A stretch of 64,000 bases of DNA from Salinarimonas soli (GCF_008386575.1 NZ_VUOA01000009.1:1-64000); one strand, 5' to 3'. Numbered from the stretch's first letter, positions 1 to 8,861 are shown. Notes: generated by a model not told the origin, from the letters alone. Numbers and translations: made by a program.

Positions 1-8
1 CGATACAC

Positions 9-21
9 TTGTCAAAGAGCA
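9..21 (-). promoter_or_regulatory. boxA antitermination element of an rRNA operon leader
   Basis: Read on the minus strand the bases are TGCTCTTTGACAA, one substitution from the classical boxA (TGCTCTTTAACA) found in rRNA leaders. NusB/NusE-type factors bind such RNA to prevent premature termination. An rRNA operon promoter-like element lies just upstream (123-151, same strand). The 16S gene would therefore start left of base 1, outside the window. The match is direct; the presence of the operon is inference. Confidence 0.6.
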
Positions 22-122
22 ACGGGCACACACCCAGAAACCAGAGGCACGAAGCCCACACGGCGCCCGGAAAACCCAGGAAGCAGAACCAACCAACCGG
101 CCGGCGCCGCCCCGATGAACAC

Positions 123-151
123 CATGTAGACCTAACCAGAGAAACTGTCAA
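123..151 (-). promoter_or_regulatory. Probable rRNA operon promoter (sigma-70 type)
   Basis: On the minus strand a perfect -35 TTGACA (146-151) is followed after exactly 17 bases by TACATG (123-128) as a weaker -10. The boxA at 9-21 is about 100 bases downstream, a normal leader distance. Immediately upstream of the -35 (155-177) is a hairpin-capable repeat, GGCTCCA/TGGAGCC around an A-rich loop, which could be an upstream activator or a spacer structure. No protein start follows, which agrees with a stable-RNA promoter. Confidence 0.55.
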
Positions 152-233
152 CAAGGCTCCAGAAAAAAGTTGGAGCCAACTCGTGGACCGTTCTCAAGCA
201 TCTCCAGAATTCAGACAAAGCATTGCTTTCCGC

Positions 234-251
234 AGAAAACAGGTGTTTTCT
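234..251. repeat. Perfect 18-bp palindrome between rRNA leader and first gene
   Basis: AGAAAACA, two G bases, then TGTTTTCT: both 8-bp arms match exactly. It is A/T-rich in a GC-rich genome and sits upstream of the probable rRNA promoter. It is operator-like; the binding protein is unknown. Confidence 0.5.
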
Positions 252-618
252 TCGGTGATGCCCGGCCGAACCTTATTCGGATCGACGAAACCAGTGATGT
301 TGCAGAGGAGCACACAGGCGCCCTGGTCGAAACCATAGGCCGGAGCTCATGCGGATCTCTCCAGCGACGGCGACCCGTCGGCGCATGTGCTAGGGAACGC
401 TGGTTCCCCGCTATCATGGCAGAAGCGCAGAAGGCGCCCCGGGGCTTGAGGCCTCGGATCGACCGTTCAGGCTTGTCAGGAGGCGACGCTCGTCCGATCG
501 ACGTCGGCGTCACGGCGCTCGATATAATCGATCCGGGCGGGGACGCAAGGGGGTCAGGTCGGCCCTCCCGGGAGCTCGCCCGGACAGGGCTCCGGCCGTT
601 CACCGATCGAAGGGTACC
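252..618. other. Intergenic region without convincing gene
   Basis: No reading frame here has a good ribosome binding site or a recognisable product. Overlapping short frames on both strands are typical of GC-rich spacer. It separates the leftward rRNA promoter from the rightward gene at 619. Confidence 0.5.
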
Positions 619-1455
619 ATGCTGGCCGAACTGCTGCTGCGTCTCGCGACCCCGTCAGTCCTCCACCGGTCCCTCGGCTTCGTGAGCGACAGCGTCGCCC
701 TTTGGTCGCGCGCCACGCGGCGGCGGTCCGATTGGGCGCCGCACGAGGAGCGATGCAAAGGGCTCGTATGCGAGGCGATGCGGGATCTGGAGCGCCGACA
801 TACGGCGCTCGTCCTCGGGTCGGGTCTGTGCCGGGACATTCCCCTCGAGGCGCTCTCCGACGGCTTCCAGCGGGTCATCCTCGTGGACGCCGTCCATCTC
901 CCGTTGATTCGTCGTCGCGCGAGGCGCTTTGCCAACGTGTCGCTGGCGACGGTCGACCTCACGGGCGTCGCCGATTGGCTGCTCGGACGCGCGGATCGAC
1001 GCGGCGACCCGCTCAGGCCGTTCGTCGCCGATCCCGCGATCGATCTCGTCGTCTCCGCGAACGTGCTGTCGCAACTGCCGCTCGCGCCGGAGCGCTACCT
1101 AGCCCGCAATGGGCGCCCCCATGTGCCGGAGGACCTGCCCGAGCGCATCGTCGGCTGGCACATCGACGATCTGGCGCGGTTCCGGGGGCGCGTCTGCCTC
1201 ATGACCGACGTCGAGTGCCTGGACGTCGCAGCGACGGCTCGTGGCTTGCGCGCAGCCGAACCACCCGGCGGCCATGCCGTCTTGGCACGTCTCGATCTGC
1301 TGCGTGGTCACGAGCTGCCGGTGCCGGATGCGGCATGGACGTGGACCGTCGCTCCACCTGGCGAAGTCGAGCGAGGGGTCGCTCTCGTCCATGTGGTTCA
1401 TGGCTACAAGGATCTCGCGGCCACCTGGCGAAGAACGGCTCATCCCGCCCCGTGA
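619..1455 (+). CDS. Hypothetical protein with SAM-methyltransferase-like fold
   Basis: 278 residues. Residues about 60-105 read TALVLGSGLCRD..., then a strand ending VILVDAVHLP and a further FANVSLATVDLTG segment. This is the order of motif I, the acidic end of strand 2 and the next strand in class I SAM-dependent methyltransferases, although the glycine loop is not canonical. A later VVSANVLSQLPL resembles motif IV. The start is the ATG preceded by GAAGGG. No substrate can be named. It stands alone, convergent with the small gene at 1477. The fold is inferred from motif order only. Confidence 0.65.
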   Translation: MLAELLLRLATPSVLHRSLGFVSDSVALWSRATRRRSDWAPHEERCKGLVCEAMRDLERRHTALVLGSGLCRDIPLEALSDGFQRVILVDAVHLPLIRRRARRFANVSLATVDLTGVADWLLGRADRRGDPLRPFVADPAIDLVVSANVLSQLPLAPERYLARNGRPHVPEDLPERIVGWHIDDLARFRGRVCLMTDVECLDVAATARGLRAAEPPGGHAVLARLDLLRGHELPVPDAAWTWTVAPPGEVERGVALVHVVHGYKDLAATWRRTAHPAP

Positions 1456-1476
1456 GAGGCGGGCAGGGCAGAGGAG

Positions 1477-1647
1477 CTATTCCTCCTCGCTAAGCAGCAC
1501 GTCGTCGAGGGTGTCGGCCATCATGTCGAGCTGGTCCAGGGTGGCCTCGATCTCGATCACCTCGCCGCCCTCGAGCTCGATCGTCAGGCGGGTATGATCG
1601 CCGTCCGGAACGGCGAGGAAACGTTCGAGCTTCTTCGGCTTGGGCAT
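1477..1647 (-). CDS. Small acidic hypothetical protein
   Basis: 56 residues, starting at MPKPKKLERF after a GGAGAG ribosome binding site; a longer upstream frame has no such site. A basic N-terminus is followed by a strongly acidic remainder (LTIELEGGEVIEIEATL, then LDDVLLSEEE). This suggests a small beta-sheet followed by a helix. No family is recognised. It lies downstream of icd on the same strand, separated by a rho-independent terminator, so it is probably transcribed on its own. Confidence 0.65.
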   Translation of the reverse strand: MPKPKKLERFLAVPDGDHTRLTIELEGGEVIEIEATLDQLDMMADTLDDVLLSEEE

Positions 1648-1744
1648 GGTCTCTCCAGAACGGGTTCGACGACGGGCCGGACAGGCGAAACACACGATCG
1701 GCGGGACCCGTTCCGCCGACCCGGGCGGGGGATCATCCGACGAA

Positions 1745-1770
1745 AAAGCCCGGCGCGAGGGCCGGGCTTT
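1745..1770 (-). terminator. Rho-independent terminator of icd
   Basis: AAAGCCCGGC (1745-1754) and GCCGGGCTTT (1761-1770) form a 10-bp perfect stem with a 6-base loop, followed on the minus strand by further T residues. It lies about 20 bases after the icd stop codon. Confidence 0.85.
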
Positions 1771-1791
1771 CTGATGGTTCTGCGCCTGGGA

Positions 1792-3006
1792 TCAGGCCGA
1801 CATGGCCTTCTTGAGGTTCTCGTCGATCTTGTCGAGGAAGCCGGTCGTGGAGAGCCACTTCTGGTCGGCGCCCACCAGCAGGGCGAGGTCCTTCGTCATG
1901 AAGCCGGCCTCGACCGTGTCGACGCAGACCTTCTCCAGCGTATCGGAGAAGCGGGCGAGCTCGTCGTTGCCGTCGAGCTTGGCCCGGTGGGCAAGGCCGC
2001 GGGTCCAGGCGAAGATGGAGGCGATCGAGTTCGTCGAGGTCTCCTTGCCCTTCTGGTGCTCGCGGTAGTGCCTGGTCACCGTCCCGTGCGCGGCCTCGGC
2101 CTCGACGGTGCGGCCGTCGGGGGTCATGAGCACGGAGGTCATGAGGCCGAGCGAGCCGAAGCCTTGCGCCACCGTGTCGGACTGGACGTCGCCGTCGTAG
2201 TTCTTGCACGCCCAGACATAGCCGCCCGACCACTTGAGGGCCGAGGCCACCATGTCGTCGATGAGGCGGTGCTCGTAGGTGATCCCGGCGGCCTTGAATT
2301 TGTCCGCGAACTCGTTGTCGTAGATCTCCTGGAAGAGGTCCTTGAAGCGGCCGTCATAGGCCTTCAGGATCGTGTTCTTCGTGGAGAGGTAGACGGGGAA
2401 CTTGCGGTTCAAGCCGTAGTTCAGCGAGGCGCGGGCGAAGTCGCGGATCGAGTCGTCGAGGTTGTACATCGCCATGGCGACGCCGGCGCCCGGGAACTTG
2501 AATACCTCCTTCTCGATGACCGTGCCGTCGTCGCCCTCGAACTTGATCGTCATCCGGCCCTTGCCGGGAACCTTGAAGTCGGTGGCACGGTACTGGTCGC
2601 CGAAGGCGTGACGGCCGACGACGATCGGCTGCGTCCAGCCGGGTACGAGGCGCGGCACGTTGCGGCAGATGATCGGCTCGCGGAAGATCACGCCGCCGAG
2701 GATGTTGCGGATCGTGCCGTTCGGCGACTTCCACATCTCCTTGAGGCCGAACTCCTGCACGCGCTGCTCGTCGGGCGTGATCGTGGCGCACTTCACGCCG
2801 ACGCCGTGGCGCTTGATCGCCTCGGCCGCGTCCACCGTCACCTTGTCGTTCGTGGCGTCCCGGTGCTCGACCCCGAGGTCGTAATATTCGAGGTTCACGT
2901 CGAGATAGGGGTGGATCAGCTTCTCTTTGATATTCTGCCAGATGATCCGGGTCATCTCGTCGCCGTCGAGCTCGACGACCGGGTTGGCGACCTTGATTTT
3001 CGCCAT
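1792..3006 (-). CDS. icd: NADP-dependent isocitrate dehydrogenase
   Basis: 404 residues. It oxidatively decarboxylates isocitrate to 2-oxoglutarate with NADP in the TCA cycle, in the cytoplasm as a homodimer. The N-terminus [20 protein letters not shown], the substrate-loop [14 protein letters not shown] and the conserved [10 protein letters not shown] are hallmarks of the dimeric, eukaryote-like type II enzyme common in alphaproteobacteria. Length is normal for that group. MAKIKV is the family start; two upstream Met codons in frame are less likely. It is a single gene with its own terminator. Confidence 0.97.
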   Translation of the reverse strand: MAKIKVANPVVELDGDEMTRIIWQNIKEKLIHPYLDVNLEYYDLGVEHRDATNDKVTVDAAEAIKRHGVGVKCATITPDEQRVQEFGLKEMWKSPNGTIRNILGGVIFREPIICRNVPRLVPGWTQPIVVGRHAFGDQYRATDFKVPGKGRMTIKFEGDDGTVIEKEVFKFPGAGVAMAMYNLDDSIRDFARASLNYGLNRKFPVYLSTKNTILKAYDGRFKDLFQEIYDNEFADKFKAAGITYEHRLIDDMVASALKWSGGYVWACKNYDGDVQSDTVAQGFGSLGLMTSVLMTPDGRTVEAEAAHGTVTRHYREHQKGKETSTNSIASIFAWTRGLAHRAKLDGNDELARFSDTLEKVCVDTVEAGFMTKDLALLVGADQKWLSTTGFLDKIDENLKKAMSA

Positions 3007-3147
3007 CATTCTCACCTTGGGCTTGAGTGTCTCGTCCGTCGGCGGCTGCCGACGCTGTCGAGGCGGGCCTATAGCGCGGCCCGTGCCGTGGGGGAAGCGA
3101 AGCCTTGGTCTAAGGCCCGGTTTTCCGCGGGCCTCCCGTACGGTTGT

Positions 3148-3591
3148 CTACCGGCAGGGCAGGATCTGGAACGCCGCCGCGACGCTCGCCGCGCGCCGGC
3201 GAAGCTCGGGCGACTGGCCCGGATCGTCGGCAATCGCGAGGCTCCGCTTCTCGATCAAACGATCGCAGGAACAGGCGCTATCGCCGACGCGGTCGTAGCA
3301 CTCGTCGTGGGCCTTGCAGGTCGCATCGAGGACGTCGATCGGATCACCGCCGAGATTGCCCCGCCCACAATAGTGTCCGTGGAACGGCACTCGCCCTGCG
3401 ATCGCATCCCGGAACGCGCCCGTGGGCGGGGGAGGGGGGAGCTTGGTCGGGTCGGGGGGTAGAGGGGCTGGAATGGGGTCGCCCTCGATGACGATCGCGG
3501 GTTCGTCGGTAGTCGTACGGGGTTCCGTCTGCGCCACGCCCGGGCTCGCGAGGAGCACCAAGAGGAGAGTGGCAGCGATTTCACGCAACAT
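3148..3591 (-). CDS. Secreted phospholipase A2-like protein
   Basis: 147 residues. A signal peptide (LREIAATLLLVLLASPGVAQ) is followed by a Pro-rich linker (about residues 38-56). The next segment has YCGRGNLGG (74-82) and TCKAHDECYD (91-100), matching the calcium-loop and His-Asp catalytic signature of secreted PLA2 (YCGxGxxG ... CCxxHDxCY), with H95 and D96 as the expected dyad. There are six Cys in this domain. The product is probably exported to the periplasm or outside. The start is the Met directly before the signal peptide. It is divergent from trmJ. Lipase activity is inferred; some bacterial members are unstudied. Confidence 0.75.
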   Translation of the reverse strand: MLREIAATLLLVLLASPGVAQTEPRTTTDEPAIVIEGDPIPAPLPPDPTKLPPPPPTGAFRDAIAGRVPFHGHYCGRGNLGGDPIDVLDATCKAHDECYDRVGDSACSCDRLIEKRSLAIADDPGQSPELRRRAASVAAAFQILPCR

Positions 3592-3728
3592 CGGACGAGA
3601 CGGCTCCTCGCGGGCCGGAACCCCGCCTGCTTTCAACCGAATTCCGGGATGACTGGTTCCGCGATTTGCCCTTTTGCAGCTCGTGCCGAGCCCTTAATGA
3701 CGGGGCGTCCCTCCGCCGAGGTCCAGTC

Positions 3729-4478
3729 ATGGCCGTCCCCGATCTCGTCGCCCCCGCCATCATCCTCGTCGAGCCGCAGATGGGCGAGAATATCGGCATG
3801 GCGGCCCGTGCGATGGCGAATTTCGGGCTCACGGAATTGCGGCTCGTGGCCCCCCGAGATGGCTGGCCCAGCGAGAAGGCGGTCAGCGCGGCGGCCGGGG
3901 CTGCCAAGATCATCGAGGGGGCCCGCCTCTACCCCGACGCGCGCAGCGCGGTGGCTGATCTTCACCTCGTGCTGGCGACGACGGCTCGGGAGCGGGGACA
4001 GATGAAACGGGTCTTCTCCCCCGAGGAGGCGATGGACCCGATCCGCGAGAGGCTAGCCGTGGGGCAGCAAGTCGGCATCCTGTTCGGGCGCGAGCGGACG
4101 GGTCTCGAGAACGACGAAGTCTCGCTCGCCGACGCGATCGTCACCTTCCCGGTCCATCCCGCCTGCCCGTCGCTGAACCTCGCGCAGGCGGTGCTTCTGG
4201 TCGGCTACGAGTGGTTCAAGCGAGAGACCGGCTCGGCCTTGCCGTTCGGGGGCGAGCCCCTCTCCCCGCGGGCCCCGCGCGAGATGCTCGTCTCCTTCTT
4301 CGACTACTTGGAGGGAGAGCTCGACGGCGCCGCTTTCTATCCGCCGGACAAGAGGCCGATCATGGCCCGCAACATGCGCGACATGTTCCTGCGCATGGAG
4401 ATGACGGAGCAGGACATCCGCACGATCCGCGGGGCCGTCAGGGCGCTTGCGGAAGGGCGAAGAGTGAGAAAAGGTTAA
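3729..4478 (+). CDS. trmJ: tRNA (cytidine/uridine-2'-O)-methyltransferase TrmJ (SPOUT family)
   Basis: 249 residues. It belongs to the TrmH/SpoU-type knotted methyltransferases, group 1, which 2'-O-methylate position 32 of tRNA. Visible motifs are motif 1 EPQMGENIGMAARAMANFG (N and R conserved), motif 2 GILFGRERTGLEN and motif 3 FPVHPACPSLNLAQAV. The C-terminal helix region (FFDYLEGELD ... RNMRDMFLRMEMTEQD) is typical of TrmJ. The start MAVPDL fits the domain border; an earlier in-frame Met adds only unconserved residues. Confidence 0.92.
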   Translation: MAVPDLVAPAIILVEPQMGENIGMAARAMANFGLTELRLVAPRDGWPSEKAVSAAAGAAKIIEGARLYPDARSAVADLHLVLATTARERGQMKRVFSPEEAMDPIRERLAVGQQVGILFGRERTGLENDEVSLADAIVTFPVHPACPSLNLAQAVLLVGYEWFKRETGSALPFGGEPLSPRAPREMLVSFFDYLEGELDGAAFYPPDKRPIMARNMRDMFLRMEMTEQDIRTIRGAVRALAEGRRVRKG

Positions 4479-4543
4479 CGCGACTGTGTGAAACCAGGGA
4501 GCCCCTCCGCTGGTGGCTCCAGCGGATCTCCGAAGGCCCTCCC

Positions 4544-5695
4544 ATGCGCCGCACGATTTTCATTGCCCTCGCGCTGACCGCGATCCTCGCGGCGCCCCCC
4601 GCCTTCGCGGCCAAGCCGCCCGACCAGGCCCAGAGCGGGCCTGGCGGCACGGACTACGTCACCAAGGACGTCGCGAAGCGAGCGCTCGGGCGGGCCAGCG
4701 CTCCCATCTACGTCTTCCATCCGGCCGAAGCCGCCGCCGAGCCGCGCCCCGTCATCGTGTTCCTGCATGCATGGGGGGCCAACAACCCGGCCATCTATGG
4801 CGGCTGGATCGAGCATCTGGCGCGCAAGGGCAACCTCGTCCTCTTCCCCCGCTATCAAGACGTGAACCGGACCCGGCCGGCGGACGCGACGGCCAACGCG
4901 GTCCAGATGACCAAGGAGGCATTCGCTGCGCTCGCGTCCGACGCGAACGCGCGTCCCGACCTCGAACGGGTCGTCTATATGGGCCATCTTGCGGGAGCCG
5001 CCGTCGCCGCGAATCTTGCGGCGGCCGCTCCCGAGACCCAGGGGCTGCCGCGGCCGAAGCTCTATTTCGGGCTGATGCCCGGCGGCATCGCGAGCGACGC
5101 CAAGGAGCGGGGCATCATGCTGGAGGCGCTCGACAAGATCGACGACGCCCTCATGGTGACCATGATCGGCGACCGGGATCACATCCCGTCCGACCGAGCC
5201 GCGCGGCGGATCCACCGGGGGGCGAGCGGGGTCGCGCTGGAGCGCAAGGCCTTCCTGCGGATCCTCTCCGACGACCATGGCTTCCCGCCCGTGTCGGCGA
5301 CCCTCGCCTCGCCGGGCTCGTACAACGCGGCCTATGACGGAACGAAGCTTCAGGCGCCGCCGGATCCGCCGCGCGACCCGAAGGGGCAGCGCTGGAAATG
5401 GTCGGCCGACATGGCGCTCACGGGTCCCCAGACGGTCATCTCCCAGCAGCTCGCGTCGAACGCCACGGACGTGCTCGACTACAACGGCTTCTGGAAGACG
5501 CTCGACCTCGCCATGCAGACGGCATTCGCGAACGGCGACGGCATGACGCTTCGCCGCATCCCGGCGCTGTTCGAGATGGGGCGCTGGAGCGATGGGTGGC
5601 CGGTTCGCCGCATCACGGCCGACAACCTGAAGCCCGAACCGCCGGCGGCAAGCCGGCCGCCCTCGGCAGCCGCAGCCCCGGCGGGCAAGCGCTAG
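4544..5695 (+). CDS. Exported alpha/beta-hydrolase-fold protein lacking the nucleophile Ser
   Basis: 383 residues. The signal peptide MRRTIFIALALTAILAAPPAFA is followed by a dienelactone-hydrolase-like fold: PVIVFLHAWGAN (oxyanion strand), then VVYMGHLAGAA at about 143-153. The nucleophile elbow normally reads GxSxG, but position 149 is Leu (codon CTT). The candidate acid (IGDRDHIPSD) and His (DDHGFPP) remain. The C-terminal tail is Ala/Pro-rich. Either the protein is a non-catalytic binding protein or it uses other chemistry. It is 65 bases downstream of trmJ. The start is chosen at the signal peptide. Confidence 0.75.
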   Translation: MRRTIFIALALTAILAAPPAFAAKPPDQAQSGPGGTDYVTKDVAKRALGRASAPIYVFHPAEAAAEPRPVIVFLHAWGANNPAIYGGWIEHLARKGNLVLFPRYQDVNRTRPADATANAVQMTKEAFAALASDANARPDLERVVYMGHLAGAAVAANLAAAAPETQGLPRPKLYFGLMPGGIASDAKERGIMLEALDKIDDALMVTMIGDRDHIPSDRAARRIHRGASGVALERKAFLRILSDDHGFPPVSATLASPGSYNAAYDGTKLQAPPDPPRDPKGQRWKWSADMALTGPQTVISQQLASNATDVLDYNGFWKTLDLAMQTAFANGDGMTLRRIPALFEMGRWSDGWPVRRITADNLKPEPPAASRPPSAAAAPAGKR

Positions 5696-5821
5696 GCGTC
5701 TCTCAGGCCGGGGTCGCGCACGCACGTTCGCGTGATCGGTCATCTTTTTGCTTTCCTCGCGCGTAGTGTTGGCACGGCACCGCTTGTTGCTTGGGCGGTG
5801 GCCGGCCCACAGGACGCATCC

Positions 5822-7123
5822 ATGCAGGTCACCCGACGCTCCATCGTGCTCGGCGCGGCAGCCGTTGCCGCCGTGCGCCCCTCGGTCGCCGCGAGCGATG
5901 TCGACGTGGCGGTCATCGGGGCCGGCGCCGCCGGCATCGCGGCGGCTCAGGAGCTGACCCGCAGCGGGCGGTCTGTCATGGTGCTCGAGGCCCGCGACCG
6001 GGTCGGCGGCCGGGCCCACACCGACACGTCGCTCGGGATCCCGTTCGACGCCGGAGCCCTCTACATCCACTGGGGTGAGCGCAATCCCTGGAGGAAGATC
6101 GCCGAGGAGCTGAAGGTCCCGCTCGAGCCCGACGGCTGGGGCGAGGTTCCTCTCGTGTTCCGGAACGGCCAGCGCCTGTCCGAATCGGAGCGGGCTCGGC
6201 GGCGTGGCGGATTCGGCTGGGTCTGGAGCGCGATCGAGCAAGCGGGCGAGGACCGCTCGTTCGTCGATGCCGTACGCAACGCACCCCAGGAGGTGCTCGA
6301 CGCGGCGGCCGGCCTCACCCTGTTCTCGCTCGGCGAGGATCCGCAACGGGTCTCGGTCGCCGACTACCAGGAGCTCTGGAGTGGCGACGACTACCTCGTT
6401 CCGAGCGGCTATGGAGCGCTCGTTGCCCGGGCAGGACAGGGGCTGCCCGTCCGGCTCGGCACGCCCGTGACGGCGATCCGGTGGGACGGGCCGGCGGTCG
6501 AGATCGAGACTGCGACGGGAATTCTCAAGGCTGGGGCCGTGGTCGTCACCGTGCCGGTCGGGGTGCTCAAAGCCGAGGGCATCCGCTTCACGCCCGACCT
6601 GCCGAGCGCCACGCGAGACGCCCTCGATGGGCTCGGGATGGGCGCCTACACGAAGATCGCCTTGCGCATCGACCGCAAGCGGATCGAGCCGCTCGAATCG
6701 ACGAGCTATTTCGAGATCGGCGACAACGGAGCCGTGACCTCGTACGATTTCTGGCCGTTCGAACGCGATCTGATGATCGCTCTGCTCGGGGGCGACCATG
6801 GCCGGGCTGTCTGCGAGGCCGGCGAGCGCGAGGCTGTCGCCTTCGCGACCGATCGCCTGGCAGCGATGGTCGGGGAGCGCGCGCGCAAGGCCGTGACCGG
6901 TGGCCGGCTCGCGGCGTGGTGGACGGATCCATACGCGCATGGCAGCTACTCGATCGTGAAGCCCGGACGGCTCGCTGCCCGCGAGGCCTTGCGCCAGCCC
7001 GTCGGCGGCCGAATCCACTTCGCCGGCGAGGCGACGGCGGGCGGCGGCGCCATGACGGTCGGGGGAGCGACGCTGGAGGGCATCCGCGCCGCGCAGACCA
7101 TCATCCGGGGCAAGAGCGGGTGA
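5822..7123 (+). CDS. Tat-exported flavin monoamine oxidase
   Basis: 433 residues. The N-terminus MQVTRRSIVLGAAAVAA is a twin-arginine signal. An FAD-binding Rossmann motif (VAVIGAGAAGIAAAQEL), the GG doublet region ARDRVGGRAHT and a C-terminal HFAGEATAGGGAMTVGGA define the amine-oxidase/polyamine-oxidase superfamily. It should oxidise an amine with O2 to aldehyde, ammonia and H2O2 in the periplasm; the substrate is unknown. Folded export fits a flavin cofactor inserted in the cytoplasm. The start at the Tat signal is preferred over a longer frame. Confidence 0.88.
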   Translation: MQVTRRSIVLGAAAVAAVRPSVAASDVDVAVIGAGAAGIAAAQELTRSGRSVMVLEARDRVGGRAHTDTSLGIPFDAGALYIHWGERNPWRKIAEELKVPLEPDGWGEVPLVFRNGQRLSESERARRRGGFGWVWSAIEQAGEDRSFVDAVRNAPQEVLDAAAGLTLFSLGEDPQRVSVADYQELWSGDDYLVPSGYGALVARAGQGLPVRLGTPVTAIRWDGPAVEIETATGILKAGAVVVTVPVGVLKAEGIRFTPDLPSATRDALDGLGMGAYTKIALRIDRKRIEPLESTSYFEIGDNGAVTSYDFWPFERDLMIALLGGDHGRAVCEAGEREAVAFATDRLAAMVGERARKAVTGGRLAAWWTDPYAHGSYSIVKPGRLAAREALRQPVGGRIHFAGEATAGGGAMTVGGATLEGIRAAQTIIRGKSG

Positions 7124-7229
7124 AGCCGCAGGAGCGTGCATGCCTCACGAAACGCTTCCCGCTCCCAATGATTTTTAACGATCATCGCCGAAGCTGGCGG
7201 TCCGACCGGTCCCCAGGCCTGCTTCTCCC

Positions 7230-8099
7230 ATGCGCGTCGACCTTCTTGCCGGAGCCGCGGCTCCCTTGCGCACTGTGATCACACCCGTGCCGACGATCCT
7301 CGTCTTCGATTCTGGGGTGGGTGGCCTCTCCGTCTTCGCGGAGCTGATCCGCGTGCGTCCCGACGCGCGGTTCGTGTACGCGGCCGACGACGCCGGCTTT
7401 CCCTATGGCGCCCTCGCGGAGGACGCTCTCGTCTCCCGCGTGGTCGCGGTCATGGAGCGGCTGATTCGGCGCACGGCGCCCGATCTCGTGGTCGTCGCCT
7501 GCAATACGGCCTCGACCCTGGTTCTGCCGCACCTGCGGCGCCATTTTCCGGACCTGCCATTCGTCGGGACGGTCCCCGCCATCAAGCCGGCCGTGGCTCA
7601 GTCCACGAGCGGGCTCGTCAGCGTGCTCGCGACGCCCGCGACGGTGGTGCGGGACTACACGCATGACCTGATCCGCACCTATGCGAGCGGCTGCCGCGTC
7701 ACCCTCGTGGGCTCCCGGCGCCTCGCGGGAATCGCCGAGGCGGAGCTGTGCGGCGCGCCCGTGCCCGACGCCGAGGTGCTGGCGGAGCTCGCGCCGTGCT
7801 TCGTCGAGGCGGACGGCGCAAGGACCGATGTCGTCGTCCTAGGCTGCACCCACTTCCCGCTGCTTAAGGCCCGTCTCGAAGCTGTCGCGCCCTGGCCCGT
7901 CGCGTGGGTCGACCCCGCACCCGCCATCGCACGTCGCGTGGTACAGCTCATCGGCGGGCCACTGGCCGGTCACGAGGGGGACGGCGACGACGCGACCGCC
8001 ATCTTCACCAGCGGCGCGGGGATCACGCCCGCCCTCAGACGTGCCCTGGGCGAGCGCGGGCTGCCGGCGATCGAGCTCGACGCGATGCCGATGGGCTGA
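7230..8099 (+). CDS. murI: Glutamate racemase
   Basis: 289 residues. It interconverts L- and D-glutamate to supply D-Glu for peptidoglycan. FDSGVGGLSV at about residue 26 and the two catalytic cysteines in VVACNTAST and VLGCTHFPL are all present. The roughly 20-residue N-terminal extension before VPTILVFDSG is uncertain; an internal start is possible. It is followed by the convergent TerC gene 12 bases away. Confidence 0.93.
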   Translation: MRVDLLAGAAAPLRTVITPVPTILVFDSGVGGLSVFAELIRVRPDARFVYAADDAGFPYGALAEDALVSRVVAVMERLIRRTAPDLVVVACNTASTLVLPHLRRHFPDLPFVGTVPAIKPAVAQSTSGLVSVLATPATVVRDYTHDLIRTYASGCRVTLVGSRRLAGIAEAELCGAPVPDAEVLAELAPCFVEADGARTDVVVLGCTHFPLLKARLEAVAPWPVAWVDPAPAIARRVVQLIGGPLAGHEGDGDDATAIFTSGAGITPALRRALGERGLPAIELDAMPMG

Positions 8100-8111
8100 T
8101 CCCCCGAGGCT

Positions 8112-8849
8112 CTAGACGCTCGTCGCGGTATCCCGGCTCGACCGGCGCGAGAGGACGAACCCGACAGCCAGCACCAGGATCGCACCCAGGGTAGCAGCGC
8201 CGTACAACACGGGTCCCGTCGGATGGAAGCCGCTGACATGCGTGGCGTCCGGCACCACAAGGCTCGGATTGCCCGACAACCAGCTCATCAGCGCGGGATC
8301 GGTCACGATCATCTCGGCCGCGATCCAACCGAGAAGGGCGGCGCCCGCCCAGACCAGAAGGGGGAATCGCTGGATGATCGTGGTGATCAGCGTGGCACCG
8401 ACCATGATCAAGGGAATCGAGAGGAGGAGCCCGAAGATGAACAATTCGGGGTGGCCCTTCGCGGCGGCCGCGATCGCGACCACGTTGTCGAGGCTCATTA
8501 CGGCGTCGGCGATGGCGATGGTGCGCACGGCACGCCAGAGATTGTCGGTCTCCGCGATCTCGTGCGTCTCGTCGTCCTCTCCGACGATGAGCTTCACCGC
8601 GATCCAGAACAGCAGGCCCCCGCCGATGATCCGCAGGTACGGCACCGCGAGCAGATAGCTGATGATCAGCGCGAACACGATCCGAAGCCCGACCGCCACG
8701 CCGGCGCCGAGCAGGATGCCCGTGCGCCGCTGGTGAGGAGGCAGCGAACGGCAGGCAAGCGCGATGACGACGGCGTTGTCGCCGGACAGGAGGAGGTCGA
8801 TCCAGATGATCTGGAGAACCTGGACGACGAACTGACCTGAGAAATCCAT
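8112..8849 (-). CDS. TerC/Alx family integral membrane protein
   Basis: 245 residues with about seven hydrophobic segments. Both signature acidic motifs of the TerC family are present: LLLSGDNAVVIALA near the N-terminus and MSLDNVVAIAAAA in the middle. These Asp residues are thought to bind or carry metal ions; family members export manganese or confer tellurite resistance. Compared with the long TerC version it is the short YjbE-like form. A long inverted repeat lies in its leader (8862-8916). Confidence 0.88.
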   Translation of the reverse strand: MDFSGQFVVQVLQIIWIDLLLSGDNAVVIALACRSLPPHQRRTGILLGAGVAVGLRIVFALIISYLLAVPYLRIIGGGLLFWIAVKLIVGEDDETHEIAETDNLWRAVRTIAIADAVMSLDNVVAIAAAAKGHPELFIFGLLLSIPLIMVGATLITTIIQRFPLLVWAGAALLGWIAAEMIVTDPALMSWLSGNPSLVVPDATHVSGFHPTGPVLYGAATLGAILVLAVGFVLSRRSSRDTATSV

Positions 8850-8861
8850 GAAAAGCGGGTA

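Noticed and set aside
1594-3462. A plus-strand frame of 622 codons opposite icd
   Set aside because: Antisense of a well-defined enzyme; Val/Leu/Arg-rich with no known domain.
4475-7141. A minus-strand frame of 888 codons opposite the hydrolase and amine oxidase
   Set aside because: Low-complexity Arg/Gly/Asp-rich translation typical of antisense frames in GC-rich genes; no start signal or family.
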